In this document: positions 16,392-25,410 of the stretch, piece after piece
Layout of the letters: each line of letters opens with the position of its first letter
Position numbering within the stretch: the first letter of the stretch is position 1
DNA from: Deinococcales bacterium
GTDB taxonomy: Bacteria > Deinococcota > Deinococci > Deinococcales > JAAFIG01
DNA length: 64,000 nucleotides
NCBI GenBank assembly: GCA_013298595.1
Contig: JAAFIG010000001.1
Location: 1 to 64,000, forward strand
Direction: 5' to 3'
Made by a program: the position numbers and the translations under genes
Notes under the pieces: model-generated
What the model was told of the DNA's origin: nothing
The model's database searches: none
What the model saw: the letters and a program-made list of their open reading frames with translations, nothing else

Positions 16392-17261
16392 ATGAGTTGG
16401 ATTGCTTATGAGCGTGCGTACCCCAGTCAAAATGGGCATTCGGTAGTAGGAAATATCCGTGTCAAACGCAATGTCGGTGGAGGACGTGTCGCAGCTCGAG
16501 ATATTATTGTGTATTTACCACCGAGTTATTCAAGGTTAAAAACGGCTCATTTTCCTGTGCTTTACATGCACGATGGGCAAAATTGTTTTGATAATGCAAC
16601 GTCTTATTCGGGTGAGTGGGGAGCCGATGAAACCGCTGAGCGATTAGCCAAGCGTGGCTTAGAGTGCATTATTGTAGCTGTGCCTAATGCAGGTGTGGCA
16701 CGAATTGATGAATATGGTCCTTGGTTTGAACCAAAAGTGAAGTTGCCTGGTATTAACAATGGCGCGGGTGGTAAAGCCCACGAGTACTTAGATTATTTGC
16801 TCGAGGTGGTCAAACCTTTGGTAGATTCGAGTTTTCGCACTTTATATGATGCCAAGCACACTGGTATTGCAGGCAGTAGCATGGGTGGTGTTATCAGTTT
16901 GTATGCTTTACTCGAGGCTTCGGATGTCTTTGGTTTTGCGGGGTGTTTCTCAAGTGCTTTTTGGGTTGGACGCAAAGGATTATTTGAGTATGTGCAAAGT
17001 CATATTGCACCTCATACGCGGATTTATATGGATTGTGGGCATCTCGAAGGTGGGCAATCTCGGGAATCTAAAGCGTATCTCGAGGATAATCGAAAAGTGG
17101 CTGGTATGCTGGTTTCTCAAGGGTGTTACGATTTGGTGTTTCTCGAGGATGAAAAAGGAGTTCATGCCGAGCATGAGTGGCGTAAGCGTTTCCCTGCAAT
17201 GCTTGAATGGTTCTTAAATCCGCGTCGTAAACCTAGTGTGGCAGCTTGGACAAAATCATGA
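16392..17261 (+). CDS. Esterase of the enterochelin-esterase/antigen 85 type (PF00756)
   Basis: 289 residues with no signal peptide. The alpha/beta hydrolase features are FPVLYMHDGQNCFDN (55-69), the nucleophile elbow G161-S-S163-M-G, and a C-terminal catalytic His in a region GVHAEHEWRKRFP. Members cleave esters of siderophores, glycerol-linked sugars or carbohydrates. It overlaps the MFS gene by 4 bases (ATGA), so the pair is probably an operon handling one substrate. TACTGT (16379-16384) lies 7 bases before the ATG, as in leaderless genes. Confidence 0.88.
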   Translation: MSWIAYERAYPSQNGHSVVGNIRVKRNVGGGRVAARDIIVYLPPSYSRLKTAHFPVLYMHDGQNCFDNATSYSGEWGADETAERLAKRGLECIIVAVPNAGVARIDEYGPWFEPKVKLPGINNGAGGKAHEYLDYLLEVVKPLVDSSFRTLYDAKHTGIAGSSMGGVISLYALLEASDVFGFAGCFSSAFWVGRKGLFEYVQSHIAPHTRIYMDCGHLEGGQSRESKAYLEDNRKVAGMLVSQGCYDLVFLEDEKGVHAEHEWRKRFPAMLEWFLNPRRKPSVAAWTKS

Positions 17262-18397
17262 TTGAACGTAATCTCTCTTTAACAACCACCATTACAGTGG
17301 CAACGTATGCTGTCATGATAAGCATCGGTGCAATGAATGCCAGTTATGGCACAGTCCTGCCCTTTCTCGAGGGGCGCTTTGCAGTGGATAGCAGCGTGAT
17401 TGGTTTATTAGGCACAGCCCAAACTGTTGGCGGGGTGCTGGGCAACCTTAGTACTGCTTTTCTCGAGGGGCGTTTTACCGCTGGTCAGCGGACTTTGTTT
17501 GGTGGGGCTGGTTTTGCGATTGGGGCTATGGCTTTTGCCCTGGCGATTTTCTTTCATTTGCATTTTGCTTTGGCATTACTCGCACTTTTCCTCATGGGTT
17601 TTGGCGTGGGTTTATTTCAAGTCAATTATGCCAATTTATTCTCGAGGGGTTTTGGTGCGCGTTCTGGTGCAGTGATGTCCATCATGAGCACTGCTTTTGC
17701 TGTTGGTAGCATCATTGGTCCGATTTTAGCGGCTTGGTTAGCGCAAACGTATGCGTGGTTGCCAGCTATTTTTGGGGCTTTAACCTTAGGGTTTGCAATG
17801 CTGATACGTCCTGCTCGAGATATGCCGAAAAGCGCAGATCACAAAGAAACGGGTGGTTTAACGACAGAGACTTGGTTATTTGCTGCGATGGTGGCATTTT
17901 ATGTGATTGCCGAGCAAGGAGCAGGGTTTTGGGGCGTGACTCATTTGGTGGCGATTGGTTGGAAAGAAACTGATGCTGCTTGGGTTTTCTCGAGTTTTTG
18001 GACAGTGTTGTTGGTTGGGCGTTTAATGGGGGCAGGTCTAGCTGTGCGTTTTTCTGATGAACTGATTTTATTGGTTGGTGCGCTTGGATCAACAATTGCG
18101 TTTTTACTGGCAAACATTGCTGTTATTGCTGCACCTGCGTATTTGGTTGCAGGTTTTTTCTTTGCACCAACCTTTCCGATTGGTTTAACTTGGATGGCTC
18201 GACGTAACCCTGCCAGTATTGCCACCACCACATATTTGATAGCTGGCAGTGCTGGTGCAGCCGTTGGTATTCCACTAATTGGATTGTGTAAAACCATGTT
18301 TGGAGCAACAGCGATTCCCGCTGCTATTGCCATTGCAAACTTTGTTTGTTTTGCTTTAGTTCTTGTGTTGCGTGCACAGCAAACCAAACGCCTCTAA
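17258..18397 (+). CDS. Major facilitator superfamily transporter
   Basis: 379 residues from the ATG at 17258, which overlaps the esterase stop; a TTG at 17246 is an unlikely alternative. About 12 hydrophobic segments are visible with Gly-rich helices (GTAQTVGGVLGNLSTAF, GFGVGLFQVNYANLF). The layout is like FucP/YihP-type sugar or drug transporters, but no substrate motif is recognisable. Translational coupling to the esterase suggests that the esterase acts on the imported compound, or that the transporter exports the product. Confidence 0.88.
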   Translation: MIERNLSLTTTITVATYAVMISIGAMNASYGTVLPFLEGRFAVDSSVIGLLGTAQTVGGVLGNLSTAFLEGRFTAGQRTLFGGAGFAIGAMAFALAIFFHLHFALALLALFLMGFGVGLFQVNYANLFSRGFGARSGAVMSIMSTAFAVGSIIGPILAAWLAQTYAWLPAIFGALTLGFAMLIRPARDMPKSADHKETGGLTTETWLFAAMVAFYVIAEQGAGFWGVTHLVAIGWKETDAAWVFSSFWTVLLVGRLMGAGLAVRFSDELILLVGALGSTIAFLLANIAVIAAPAYLVAGFFFAPTFPIGLTWMARRNPASIATTTYLIAGSAGAAVGIPLIGLCKTMFGATAIPAAIAIANFVCFALVLVLRAQQTKRL

Positions 18398-18415
18398 ATC
18401 CCGTACACTCGAGTG

Positions 18416-19156
18416 ATGAAAAGATTTATTGATGCTATTCCCGAGAATGCTGTGTTGATTGATACTCGAGCTAAAAAAGAGTATCTCACAGGTCATATGC
18501 AAGGTGCTCGGCACGCAGAATTTCTCGAAAAATTTATTATCCGTAATGCCGAACAACTCGAGTTTTTTAATTTGTCCCTTGAAGCTTGGATACAAAATTT
18601 GGGTTTAACAGGCTCTGAGCACATTGTGGTTTACGATGCTGGACGGGATACTCGAGCCAGCCGTGCAGCTTGGGCACTGGCGTATGCTGGTTTTCAGGTG
18701 CAAGTGCTACGCCAAGGCGTACAAGGCGACCTCGAGACAGCTATACCTGCCTACCGCAAAAGCCAATTTAAGTTGCAGCCAAATGCAGCTTTGCTGGCAA
18801 CCGCCGAAGACATTCTCGAGCACAAAGCTTTAGTGATTGATACTCGAGATGCTGATGAATTCGCAGGGCGTAAAATTCCACCAGGAGCAACTCGAGGTGG
18901 GCATATTCCTAACGCCCAGCATTTGGATTGGCAGACTTTAACCACTGACAATGGCATCAAAACTGAATCAGAAATTGATGCCATTGTCAGTGGCATTGCC
19001 AAAGACCAAGAAATCATTGTGCATTGTCAATCTGGTGCTCGCTCAAGCGTGGTTTTTCATGCGCTCAAGGAACGTGGTTATCGGGTAAGAAATTACCTTG
19101 GCAGCATGAATGAATGGCTCAACGACCCAAGTTTACCCATCGAAACTAATGCCTGA
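18416..19156 (+). CDS. Two-domain rhodanese (sulfurtransferase)
   Basis: 246 residues from ATG 18416, or 247 from the adjacent GTG. Two rhodanese domains: the first (about 1-110) has VVYDAGRDTRAS with Asp74 where the active cysteine would be, so it is inactive; the second carries the loop HCQSGARSS with catalytic Cys204. The family moves sulfane sulfur from thiosulfate or 3-mercaptopyruvate to an acceptor. TACACT (18404-18409) lies 6 bases before the ATG. The 3' end overlaps by 11 bases with a convergent class V aminotransferase, also of a sulfur-handling fold, which may or may not be meaningful. Confidence 0.92.
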   Translation: MKRFIDAIPENAVLIDTRAKKEYLTGHMQGARHAEFLEKFIIRNAEQLEFFNLSLEAWIQNLGLTGSEHIVVYDAGRDTRASRAAWALAYAGFQVQVLRQGVQGDLETAIPAYRKSQFKLQPNAALLATAEDILEHKALVIDTRDADEFAGRKIPPGATRGGHIPNAQHLDWQTLTTDNGIKTESEIDAIVSGIAKDQEIIVHCQSGARSSVVFHALKERGYRVRNYLGSMNEWLNDPSLPIETNA

Positions 19157-20756
19157 AAAAGACCAGTTCTTTGGGTACGCCAAGCGGAATTTCACGGTCA
19201 GCTCGGGTCTCGAGCTGCATAGCAACAGCCAGTGCTTGCTCGAGGTATTGGTTGTATGGCACAGGTGAATCATCTGTTGGTGCTGGGTTGGTAAAGTCAA
19301 ATAACGAAGCAGCTCGGCTTACGTCTGTATGATGTTTCCAAGCGCCTGTATGCCAATTAAAATTGTATAGCGCCACAAAACGTTCGCCGTACATAGCAAC
19401 AAATTCAATCGCTGCCAGTAAAAACTCGTATTCTTCTTGGCTGATAAAATAATTAAAATTCAGGCGTGTCCAACCGGGTTTAATACCTTCGTAGCCAGCA
19501 CTGACACTGGCTCGGTAGGCACTCGAGGTACTGGAATCAATGTCCAGTAAGCGATGCCCGTAAGGTCCAGCGCAAGCACAACCGCCTCGGGATTGAATAC
19601 CAAATAAGTCGTTGAGCAGTTTAACCACAAAACGCGGATGCAAATAACTCGAGTCGCTTTTAACCATAAAAGACAGTACTGCTAAACGTGGCATTTCGAG
19701 ATTACCCAGTATCTCGAGGTTTGGTTGCTGACGCAAGCGTGTAATGGCGTTACGAATAAAATCACGCTCGAGTTTTTCGATTTTGTCTGTGCCAATTTGG
19801 GCTTTGATCCAAAAACCCAAAGCTGCCCGCATTTTTTGCAAAATAGCTGGTGTGCCCGCGTCTTCTCTAGCTTCGATATCATCGGTAAAATCGTGATCGC
19901 TACTCGAGACATAGGTGACAGTGCCACCACCAGCGGTACTTGGTGTGGCTAAGGTATACAGACTTGGGTTAAAGACCAGAATACCTGGGCTGCCAATGCC
20001 ACCAATCATTTTGTGTGGGCTGATAAAAATTGCATCATAACCATCTGGTTTACCTGGACGCATATCAATTTTTTGGTATGGTGCACTGGCAGCAAAATCA
20101 AAGAACGCATAGGCACCTTGGGCATGGAGTAATCGTGCAATGCTACGGGTATCCGAGAGTAAGCCTGTCACATTACTGGCTGCCGAGAACGAACCAATTT
20201 TTGGACGACCCGCAAAACGTGGGTCTTTGAGGGCATCTCGTAGCGCATCTAAATCGATTAAACCTTTTGGGCAAAGCGGAATCTCGACCACTTCGGCAAG
20301 ACTTTCCCGCCAAGAAACCTCATTGCTATGGTGTTCGTAAGGACCAACAAAAACCACGGGTCGCTCGGCGGGTTGCAGTATCTCGAGTAAGCGTGTTCGT
20401 AAGGAACTTGGGGCGGCTAATCCCAAAATTTCTTGGATTCGTTTAATAGCGGCGGTACTACCTGAGCCACAAAAAATAATTTTATACTCGAGAGCATTTA
20501 ATTGCGCCTTGATGTATTCACCTGCTTCATAGGCAAAATGGGTACTGCTTGCCCCAGTAAAACTATCCTCGGTGTGGGTATTGGCATACCAAGGCAGCAC
20601 ACTGCGCTGCAAATGCTGTTCGACAAACTCGAGCGCCCGTCCAGAAGCAATATAATCGGCATACGTCACACGCCGCAAACCAAAAGGAGTCGCAATACTC
20701 GAGGTTGAACCAATCACATTGGCACGAATCCACGCTGTGCTGATCTCTGGAAGCAT
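19146..20756 (-). CDS. Class V aminotransferase, cysteine desulfurase-like
   Basis: 536 residues from ATG 20756; a TTG 12 codons further upstream is less likely because TACACT (20762-20767, reverse strand) lies 5 bases before this ATG. The PLP lysine is Lys249 in ISPHKMIGGIGSPG, with TAAI and SGSTAAIKR binding the cofactor phosphate. The loop RGGCACAGPYGH near residue 430 carries cysteines where cysteine desulfurases have the persulfide Cys. At 536 residues it is about 120 longer than SufS/IscS, with an extra C-terminal domain (EEYEFLLAAIEFVAMYGERFVALYNFNWHTG). I cannot tell whether it is a desulfurase, a selenocysteine lyase or another lyase. Confidence 0.9.
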   Translation of the reverse strand: MLPEISTAWIRANVIGSTSSIATPFGLRRVTYADYIASGRALEFVEQHLQRSVLPWYANTHTEDSFTGASSTHFAYEAGEYIKAQLNALEYKIIFCGSGSTAAIKRIQEILGLAAPSSLRTRLLEILQPAERPVVFVGPYEHHSNEVSWRESLAEVVEIPLCPKGLIDLDALRDALKDPRFAGRPKIGSFSAASNVTGLLSDTRSIARLLHAQGAYAFFDFAASAPYQKIDMRPGKPDGYDAIFISPHKMIGGIGSPGILVFNPSLYTLATPSTAGGGTVTYVSSSDHDFTDDIEAREDAGTPAILQKMRAALGFWIKAQIGTDKIEKLERDFIRNAITRLRQQPNLEILGNLEMPRLAVLSFMVKSDSSYLHPRFVVKLLNDLFGIQSRGGCACAGPYGHRLLDIDSSTSSAYRASVSAGYEGIKPGWTRLNFNYFISQEEYEFLLAAIEFVAMYGERFVALYNFNWHTGAWKHHTDVSRAASLFDFTNPAPTDDSPVPYNQYLEQALAVAMQLETRADREIPLGVPKELVFFRH

Positions 20757-20806
20757 GGTGCAGTGTACTCCAAACAAGAAAACCTGATACAATCCCCAAG
20801 TTTTCT

Positions 20807-21121
20807 ATGACTGCCTTACTGACCCGAATTCTCGCTGTTCTCCTTGCCTTACAACCCTGGGCATTAGGCGCATTTGCTGCTCCACGCAGTAAAAACAACA
20901 GCACTTCGAGTCTGAGCAGCCCCGCCCGAGATCAAACCAGCTTAGAAAACGCCAAGCCAAGTAGTCAATTGCCCACCTCAGCTCGAGAAGCTGCTGTGGC
21001 AGCCACAAGCACATACCTGCCTAAAACCCCCAATTATAGTGTTATCTCCTCGAGTTTCCGAACCGCGCCTGAAGCCATTAAAATTGGTATTTTAGCGTGG
21101 TACAGCAGGTGGCTCGAGTAA
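20807..21121 (+). CDS. Small exported protein directly upstream of secDF, possible secretion monitor
   Basis: 104 residues with a clear signal peptide (MTALLTRILAVLLALQPWAL, cleavage near AFAA) and a Ser/Ala/Thr-rich mature part without recognisable domain. It ends 87 bases before the secDF start on the same strand, and a hairpin (21144-21169) lies between. TACAAT (20787-20792) lies 14 bases before the ATG. Small exported proteins upstream of sec genes (SecM of secA, VemP of secDF2) can be arrest peptides that sense export. The C-terminus (FRTAPEAIKIGILAWYSRW) has no exact known arrest motif. The frame contains CTCGAG copies as real genes do, but it has no homologue I know. Confidence 0.55.
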   Translation: MTALLTRILAVLLALQPWALGAFAAPRSKNNSTSSLSSPARDQTSLENAKPSSQLPTSAREAAVAATSTYLPKTPNYSVISSSFRTAPEAIKIGILAWYSRWLE

Positions 21122-21143
21122 AATAAAACTTATTTGCCTAAGA

Positions 21144-21169
21144 CTGCTGGGGTGCAAAAACCCGAGCAG
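21144..21169. promoter_or_regulatory. Hairpin in the leader of secDF
   Basis: CTGCTGGGGT (21144-21153) pairs with ACCCGAGCAG (21160-21169), 9 of 10 base pairs, around a 6-base loop. It lies between the small exported gene and the secDF ribosome site (AAGGA at 21198-21202). It has no U-run and could be a translational control element rather than a terminator. Confidence 0.45.
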
Positions 21170-21208
21170 CCAATCAACCCTGTCAAGCCAAACCAAAAAG
21201 GATTTCTT

Positions 21209-23758
21209 ATGTCAATGAAAAATCGTAGTGCCAGCGCGCAAAACCTTGCGCGACAAGCTCGGGAACGTGCCGAGAAAAATAATCGCAATCCCAACCGTAA
21301 CCCGCAACAAGAAAGCTGGCTCACCAGCCACTTACTCACAGGTTTACTAATGCTGGCAATTGTACTTGGTAGCATTTTTGCCTTGTGGAAACCATTTGCC
21401 CCTCGCACAGAATCGCTTTTGATTACCCCAAAAAATAAAATAACCGCTGCTGAAGTAACCAAAAAACTTGGCGAAACAGGCGCATTACCAAACATTGATG
21501 CTGTTAAAGTTGAACCACTTGGCGCACAATTTACTGTCATCAATGCCGATGCTAAAAACCCACTCGAGACCAAAACATGGCAAGCACTCGAGAAAACCTT
21601 GCCTTTAAAACTCAAGGACAGCACTGTTAAATACCTTGCAGTTGCCCCAGAACCCATTAACCGTGGTTTAGATTTACGTGGTGGTTTGCGGGTACTCCTC
21701 GAGGCTGATACCAGTAAAGTGGCTTCGTTTACTGCCGAAGATTTAAACCAAGTCCGTAACGTCATCGAAAACCGTGTCAATCAAACTGGTACGGCTGAAC
21801 CATTGGTACAAATCCAAGGTGATAAACGCATTGTTGTTGAGTTACCTGGCTTAAATCAAGCCGACCAAAACCGCGCCATTGCTTTGATTGGTAAAACCGC
21901 AAAACTCGAGTTTCGATTATTAAAACCCGAAGCCCAAGAAAAAAATGATAGTGCCCTTGTACCTGCAACTGATCTCGAGCCAACAGCTTTGGATGGTAAA
22001 GCCATCGCTAGTGCTCAAACTGCATTCGGACAATTTGGTGAACCAACAGTCAATTTTGAGCTAACCCCTGCTGGTGGTGCAAAATTCTCGGAAATCACCC
22101 GAAACAACACTGGTAAACGCTTTGCCATTGTTTTAGATGATGTTGTCCAAAGTGCCCCACGTATTAACGGTGTGATCGGAACCAATGGTCAAATCACAGG
22201 GCAATTCAGTCTCGAGCAAGCCAATGACCTTTCCTTGGTGTTGCGTTCAGGTGCTTTAAATACCCCAGTTAAAATTGTTGAAACTCGAGCCATTGGTCCA
22301 ACACTTGGTGCAGATGCCATCCGTCAGGGTTTAACAGCCGCTTTAATTGGTTTTGCAGCAATTTTTATTCTGGTATATGCCTACTACGGTTTATTCTTTG
22401 GTACTGTAGCGGCTTTGGGCTTGCTGTTCTCGGCTTTGGCTATTTTCGGCATGATGGCAGGCTTGGGTGCTGTCTTAACCCTACCTGGTATCGCAGGTTT
22501 AGTTTTAACCATTGGTAGCGCCGTGGATGGCAACGTCATTTCCTTCGAGCGTATCAAAGAAGAAATGCGTGATGGTTTATCATTGAAATCCGCCATCAAA
22601 GGTGGTTTCGGACATAGCTTCCAAACAATTTTTGATGTGAACTTCTCGCACCTTATTTCAGCTGCGGCACTTTACAATTACGCCACAGGTCCAGTCAAAG
22701 GTTTCGCTGTTACGTTGGCTGTGGGTATCATTGCCAGTACTTTCTCGAACTTATTTTTCAGTAAGTGGTTTTTGGATATTCTTGCCGAACGCTTCAAGTT
22801 CCGTGCTCGAGATTGGTTTGCAACTCCTAAAGTGGATTTCATGGCACTGAGTAAATTTATTACCACAGCCAGCGGTATTCTTGCAGTGCTTGGTTTGGTT
22901 GCTATTCTCACTAAAGGCTTTATTTTTGGTGTTGATTTCACAGCTGGCACCAGCTTAATTGTCAAAGCCCCAACCACAGTTACCTCAGAGCAAATGCGCG
23001 CGGTCATGGATACAACAGGTCTTGAGGGAGTATCTGGTGGTAGCTCGAGTATCGTTGAAAGCCTGACCCCCGGTGAGAATCTCAAAGATTTCAGTGTTCG
23101 TACTCGTACATTGGATACTGGTGCAACTGGTGGTAAAAACGAGGTGAAAATTGTTTCGGATGCTATTGCCTCCGTTCAGGGTGCAAAGGTAGATACGGTT
23201 GAAACAGTAGGTGCTGCCGTTGGTAACGAGTTAACCACTAAAACCATTTTGGCTGTATTGGTTGCTCTTGGTTTAACACTTGTTTATGTGGCATTCCGTT
23301 TCGACTGGGTACTTGGTGTTGGCAGTATTTTTGCTGTAGCTCACGATGTCTTTATTTGCTTTGGTCTTTATTCGTTGCTTGGACGCGAATTTACAATCAC
23401 CACTGTTGCCGCTATTCTGACTCTCATTGGGTATAGCTTGAACGACAGTATTATTGTTTCGGATCGTATTCGTGAAAACCTCAAAGTCATGCGCGGACAA
23501 CCTTATGCCCATATCGTTAATGTCAGTATCAATCAAACACTTTCTCGTACTCTCATGACCAGTATCGCCACAATGTTGCCACTGGTTGCATTGCTGATTC
23601 TTGGCGGACCTGTGCTGCGTGATTTCAGCTTTATTCTGGTAATTGGTATCATCGTTGGAACGTACTCGAGTATTTACATTGTTGCGCCAATGGCTGTGTT
23701 CTTTAAGGAATGGCAAGATAATCGTAAAAAAGCTGCTCGAGCTATAGCAAAAGCTTAA
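21209..23758 (+). CDS. secDF: Fused protein-export membrane protein SecDF
   Basis: 849 residues from ATG 21209, preceded by AAAGGA; an upstream in-frame start at 21134 lacks a ribosome site and is rejected. The first half is SecD: one helix near 40-60, periplasmic P1 domain, the RGLDLRGGLRVLLE motif, then helices with the D-x-N-V-I-S-F-E-R-I motif (SAVDGNVISFERIKEE). The second half is SecF with GVDFTAGTSL and the second conserved motif SLNDSIIVSDRIREN. It uses the proton gradient to pull proteins through SecYEG. SecD and SecF are fused as in several Deinococcota and Bacillota. A strong terminator follows. Confidence 0.97.
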   Translation: MSMKNRSASAQNLARQARERAEKNNRNPNRNPQQESWLTSHLLTGLLMLAIVLGSIFALWKPFAPRTESLLITPKNKITAAEVTKKLGETGALPNIDAVKVEPLGAQFTVINADAKNPLETKTWQALEKTLPLKLKDSTVKYLAVAPEPINRGLDLRGGLRVLLEADTSKVASFTAEDLNQVRNVIENRVNQTGTAEPLVQIQGDKRIVVELPGLNQADQNRAIALIGKTAKLEFRLLKPEAQEKNDSALVPATDLEPTALDGKAIASAQTAFGQFGEPTVNFELTPAGGAKFSEITRNNTGKRFAIVLDDVVQSAPRINGVIGTNGQITGQFSLEQANDLSLVLRSGALNTPVKIVETRAIGPTLGADAIRQGLTAALIGFAAIFILVYAYYGLFFGTVAALGLLFSALAIFGMMAGLGAVLTLPGIAGLVLTIGSAVDGNVISFERIKEEMRDGLSLKSAIKGGFGHSFQTIFDVNFSHLISAAALYNYATGPVKGFAVTLAVGIIASTFSNLFFSKWFLDILAERFKFRARDWFATPKVDFMALSKFITTASGILAVLGLVAILTKGFIFGVDFTAGTSLIVKAPTTVTSEQMRAVMDTTGLEGVSGGSSSIVESLTPGENLKDFSVRTRTLDTGATGGKNEVKIVSDAIASVQGAKVDTVETVGAAVGNELTTKTILAVLVALGLTLVYVAFRFDWVLGVGSIFAVAHDVFICFGLYSLLGREFTITTVAAILTLIGYSLNDSIIVSDRIRENLKVMRGQPYAHIVNVSINQTLSRTLMTSIATMLPLVALLILGGPVLRDFSFILVIGIIVGTYSSIYIVAPMAVFFKEWQDNRKKAARAIAKA

Positions 23759-23773
23759 ACGACGTTGTGTAAT

Positions 23774-23803
23774 AAAAAGGCGATTCTAGGAATCGCCTTT
23801 TTT
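23774..23803. terminator. Intrinsic terminator after secDF
   Basis: GGCGATTC (23779-23786) and GAATCGCC (23790-23797) with a 3-base loop, flanked by AAAAA on the left and a run of T on the right, so it can act in both directions for secDF and the convergent gene. Confidence 0.92.
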
Positions 23804-23812
23804 ATTTCGAGA

Positions 23813-24667
23813 TTAAGCGCGTACTGGTTGTGGGTTGCGTTCAAAGCTGGTTAGTATTTTAGCAATGCGTTTGTCACGGCTCTCGAGTGGGCAAGTTAAA
23901 CACTTTTCATTATTGTTGGTGCGGTAGCGTAAGCAGCAAGCACCTCGCTCGAGAAAAAGTGCGGTTTGTCCATGCGGCTCGAGTTTCATAACACTGCTGC
24001 GTCCGAGTAATGGAGCGCTCGAGACTAAGGCTTTGGCGATGCGTTCAGTGTCGTCTGGATGCCATCCTTGGGTTGTACCAATTCGTAAAACACTGGTGAT
24101 GATGCTATCAGCAATAATTGCCCAGATCGTGCGGGTATTCAGGCTCGAGCGTTGGGTGAGGTTTTGGATTATTGGGGTAAAATGGTTTTGTATTTGTTCA
24201 GAGAACTTGCTTTGCAATTGACTGTGTTGCTCGAGGATTTTTGCACCGTACATCTGGGCAGCCGCATCTGTGGCTAAACAGTAAAAAGTTGCACCTTGAA
24301 TGTAAACACTGGCAGTACCATGCGGTGTTCCATGCTGAGCAGTAGCGATGGCAAGGCTACGAAATGGTAATTCAAGTACCCGATTCTCGAGTAAAAAAGC
24401 CGCTGTTGCTAAAGCTGTAATAGGTAAAACGTATGTTGCAAAGGCTGCCATACAAAGTACATTGGGGTCGCTTGTGGCAAATTGGTTTTGTAATCTCGAG
24501 AGTTGGCTTTCTAAGCCAATATGACCAAATAAATCAGCTGCTTCAAGCATGTTTGGTTCTTTTTGCAATACCAACTTCACCCCTAAGCGGCTTTGCTCGA
24601 GGATGGTAGCAGTGCTGGTCAGTGGGTGCATCACAGCTTTAGTGTACGCTGGCTCGAGGTGGGACAT
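23813..24667 (-). CDS. FhuF-like siderophore-iron reductase
   Basis: 284 residues. The C-terminus carries Cys244-Cys245, then ten residues, Cys256-x2-Cys259 (GACCLRYRTNNNEKCLTCP), the C-C-x10-C-x2-C [2Fe-2S] site of FhuF ferric siderophore reductases (FhuF_C). The N-terminal 230 residues are helical, as in FhuF and IucA-linked relatives. The protein would reduce ferric siderophore in the cytoplasm and release Fe(II). There is no siderophore transporter next to it: it lies alone between secDF and a TetR gene. I see no Fur box in its short upstream spacer. Confidence 0.85.
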   Translation of the reverse strand: MSHLEPAYTKAVMHPLTSTATILEQSRLGVKLVLQKEPNMLEAADLFGHIGLESQLSRLQNQFATSDPNVLCMAAFATYVLPITALATAAFLLENRVLELPFRSLAIATAQHGTPHGTASVYIQGATFYCLATDAAAQMYGAKILEQHSQLQSKFSEQIQNHFTPIIQNLTQRSSLNTRTIWAIIADSIITSVLRIGTTQGWHPDDTERIAKALVSSAPLLGRSSVMKLEPHGQTALFLERGACCLRYRTNNNEKCLTCPLESRDKRIAKILTSFERNPQPVRA

Positions 24668-24699
24668 TGTTATGTGGCTGGCGAAGTGACATCCATTGT

Positions 24700-25287
24700 T
24701 TATTCTGATTTGGTTTCAAGTTGTGCAACAATTAAAACTCGAGCCGCTTCAAGCACGTGTTTGGCATGGCTGCCAGGACCAAACATCCGTGCAGCTCCCC
24801 ATGCACCATCCATCAGCAGCATCAGTCCTGCACCGAGCATTTCGGGGTCTCGAGCGTTGATTTGACTCGAGAGGGCTGTGAGTTTGGCAAGCACATCTTG
24901 TTTGTATCGCAAGGCAACCGCATGGGCTGGGTGTTCGAGGTCTGGGAATTCAAGTGCGGCTGCCATAAAGGTGCAGCCTAAACAAGCGGGGTGAATGGCA
25001 CGGTTGGCAACGTTACCAAAGATCAGTTCGAGTTGTTTTTGTGGGTTGGGTTCGTCTTTGGTGATACTCTCGAGCCACTTGAAGAAGTTGTCAGCGGAGC
25101 GTTGTAGGTAGGCAGCAATCAGGTCGTCTTTGCTGGGGAAGTGTTTGTAAAAGGTCATTTTGGCAACGCCACTGTCGGCGATCAGGCGGTCTACGCCAAT
25201 GGCTCGGTAGCCTTGGGCGTAAAAGAGTGTGGCAGCCGTCTCGAGGATGCGTTCGCGTGGTTTGGGGAGTTCGATGGCAGTTTCCAT
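24700..25287 (-). CDS. TetR-family transcriptional repressor
   Basis: 195 residues with the N-terminal TetR domain (ILETAATLFYAQGYRAIGVDRLIADSGVAKMTFYKHF, 14-50) and a C-terminal domain of the TetR_C type with ACLGCTFMAAALEF, common in the subgroup that controls oxidoreductase genes. It is divergent from the reductase gene at 25411. The spacer contains two near-identical palindromes (25301-25350). TACAAT (25295-25300, reverse strand) lies 7 bases before the ATG and abuts the first operator, so the protein probably represses its own leaderless promoter. Confidence 0.93.
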   Translation of the reverse strand: METAIELPKPRERILETAATLFYAQGYRAIGVDRLIADSGVAKMTFYKHFPSKDDLIAAYLQRSADNFFKWLESITKDEPNPQKQLELIFGNVANRAIHPACLGCTFMAAALEFPDLEHPAHAVALRYKQDVLAKLTALSSQINARDPEMLGAGLMLLMDGAWGAARMFGPGSHAKHVLEAARVLIVAQLETKSE

Positions 25288-25300
25288 ACTGATTATTGTA

Positions 25301-25350
25301 CAGACAGACCTGTCTGATTTTGTATCTTAGGAAACATACAGACCTGTCTA
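25301..25350. promoter_or_regulatory. Two TetR operators
   Basis: The core ACAGACCTGTCT occurs at 25304-25315 and 25338-25349, each within an imperfect palindrome (CAGACAGACCTGTCTG and TACAGACCTGTCTA), 34 bases apart. One copy overlaps the TetR promoter, the other faces the gene at 25411. Confidence 0.75.
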
Positions 25351-25410
25351 CCCTAGTTTATAGTCTGTGCATCGCTCGAGAGACACTCGAGGAAAATTAG
25401 GAGGAACACT

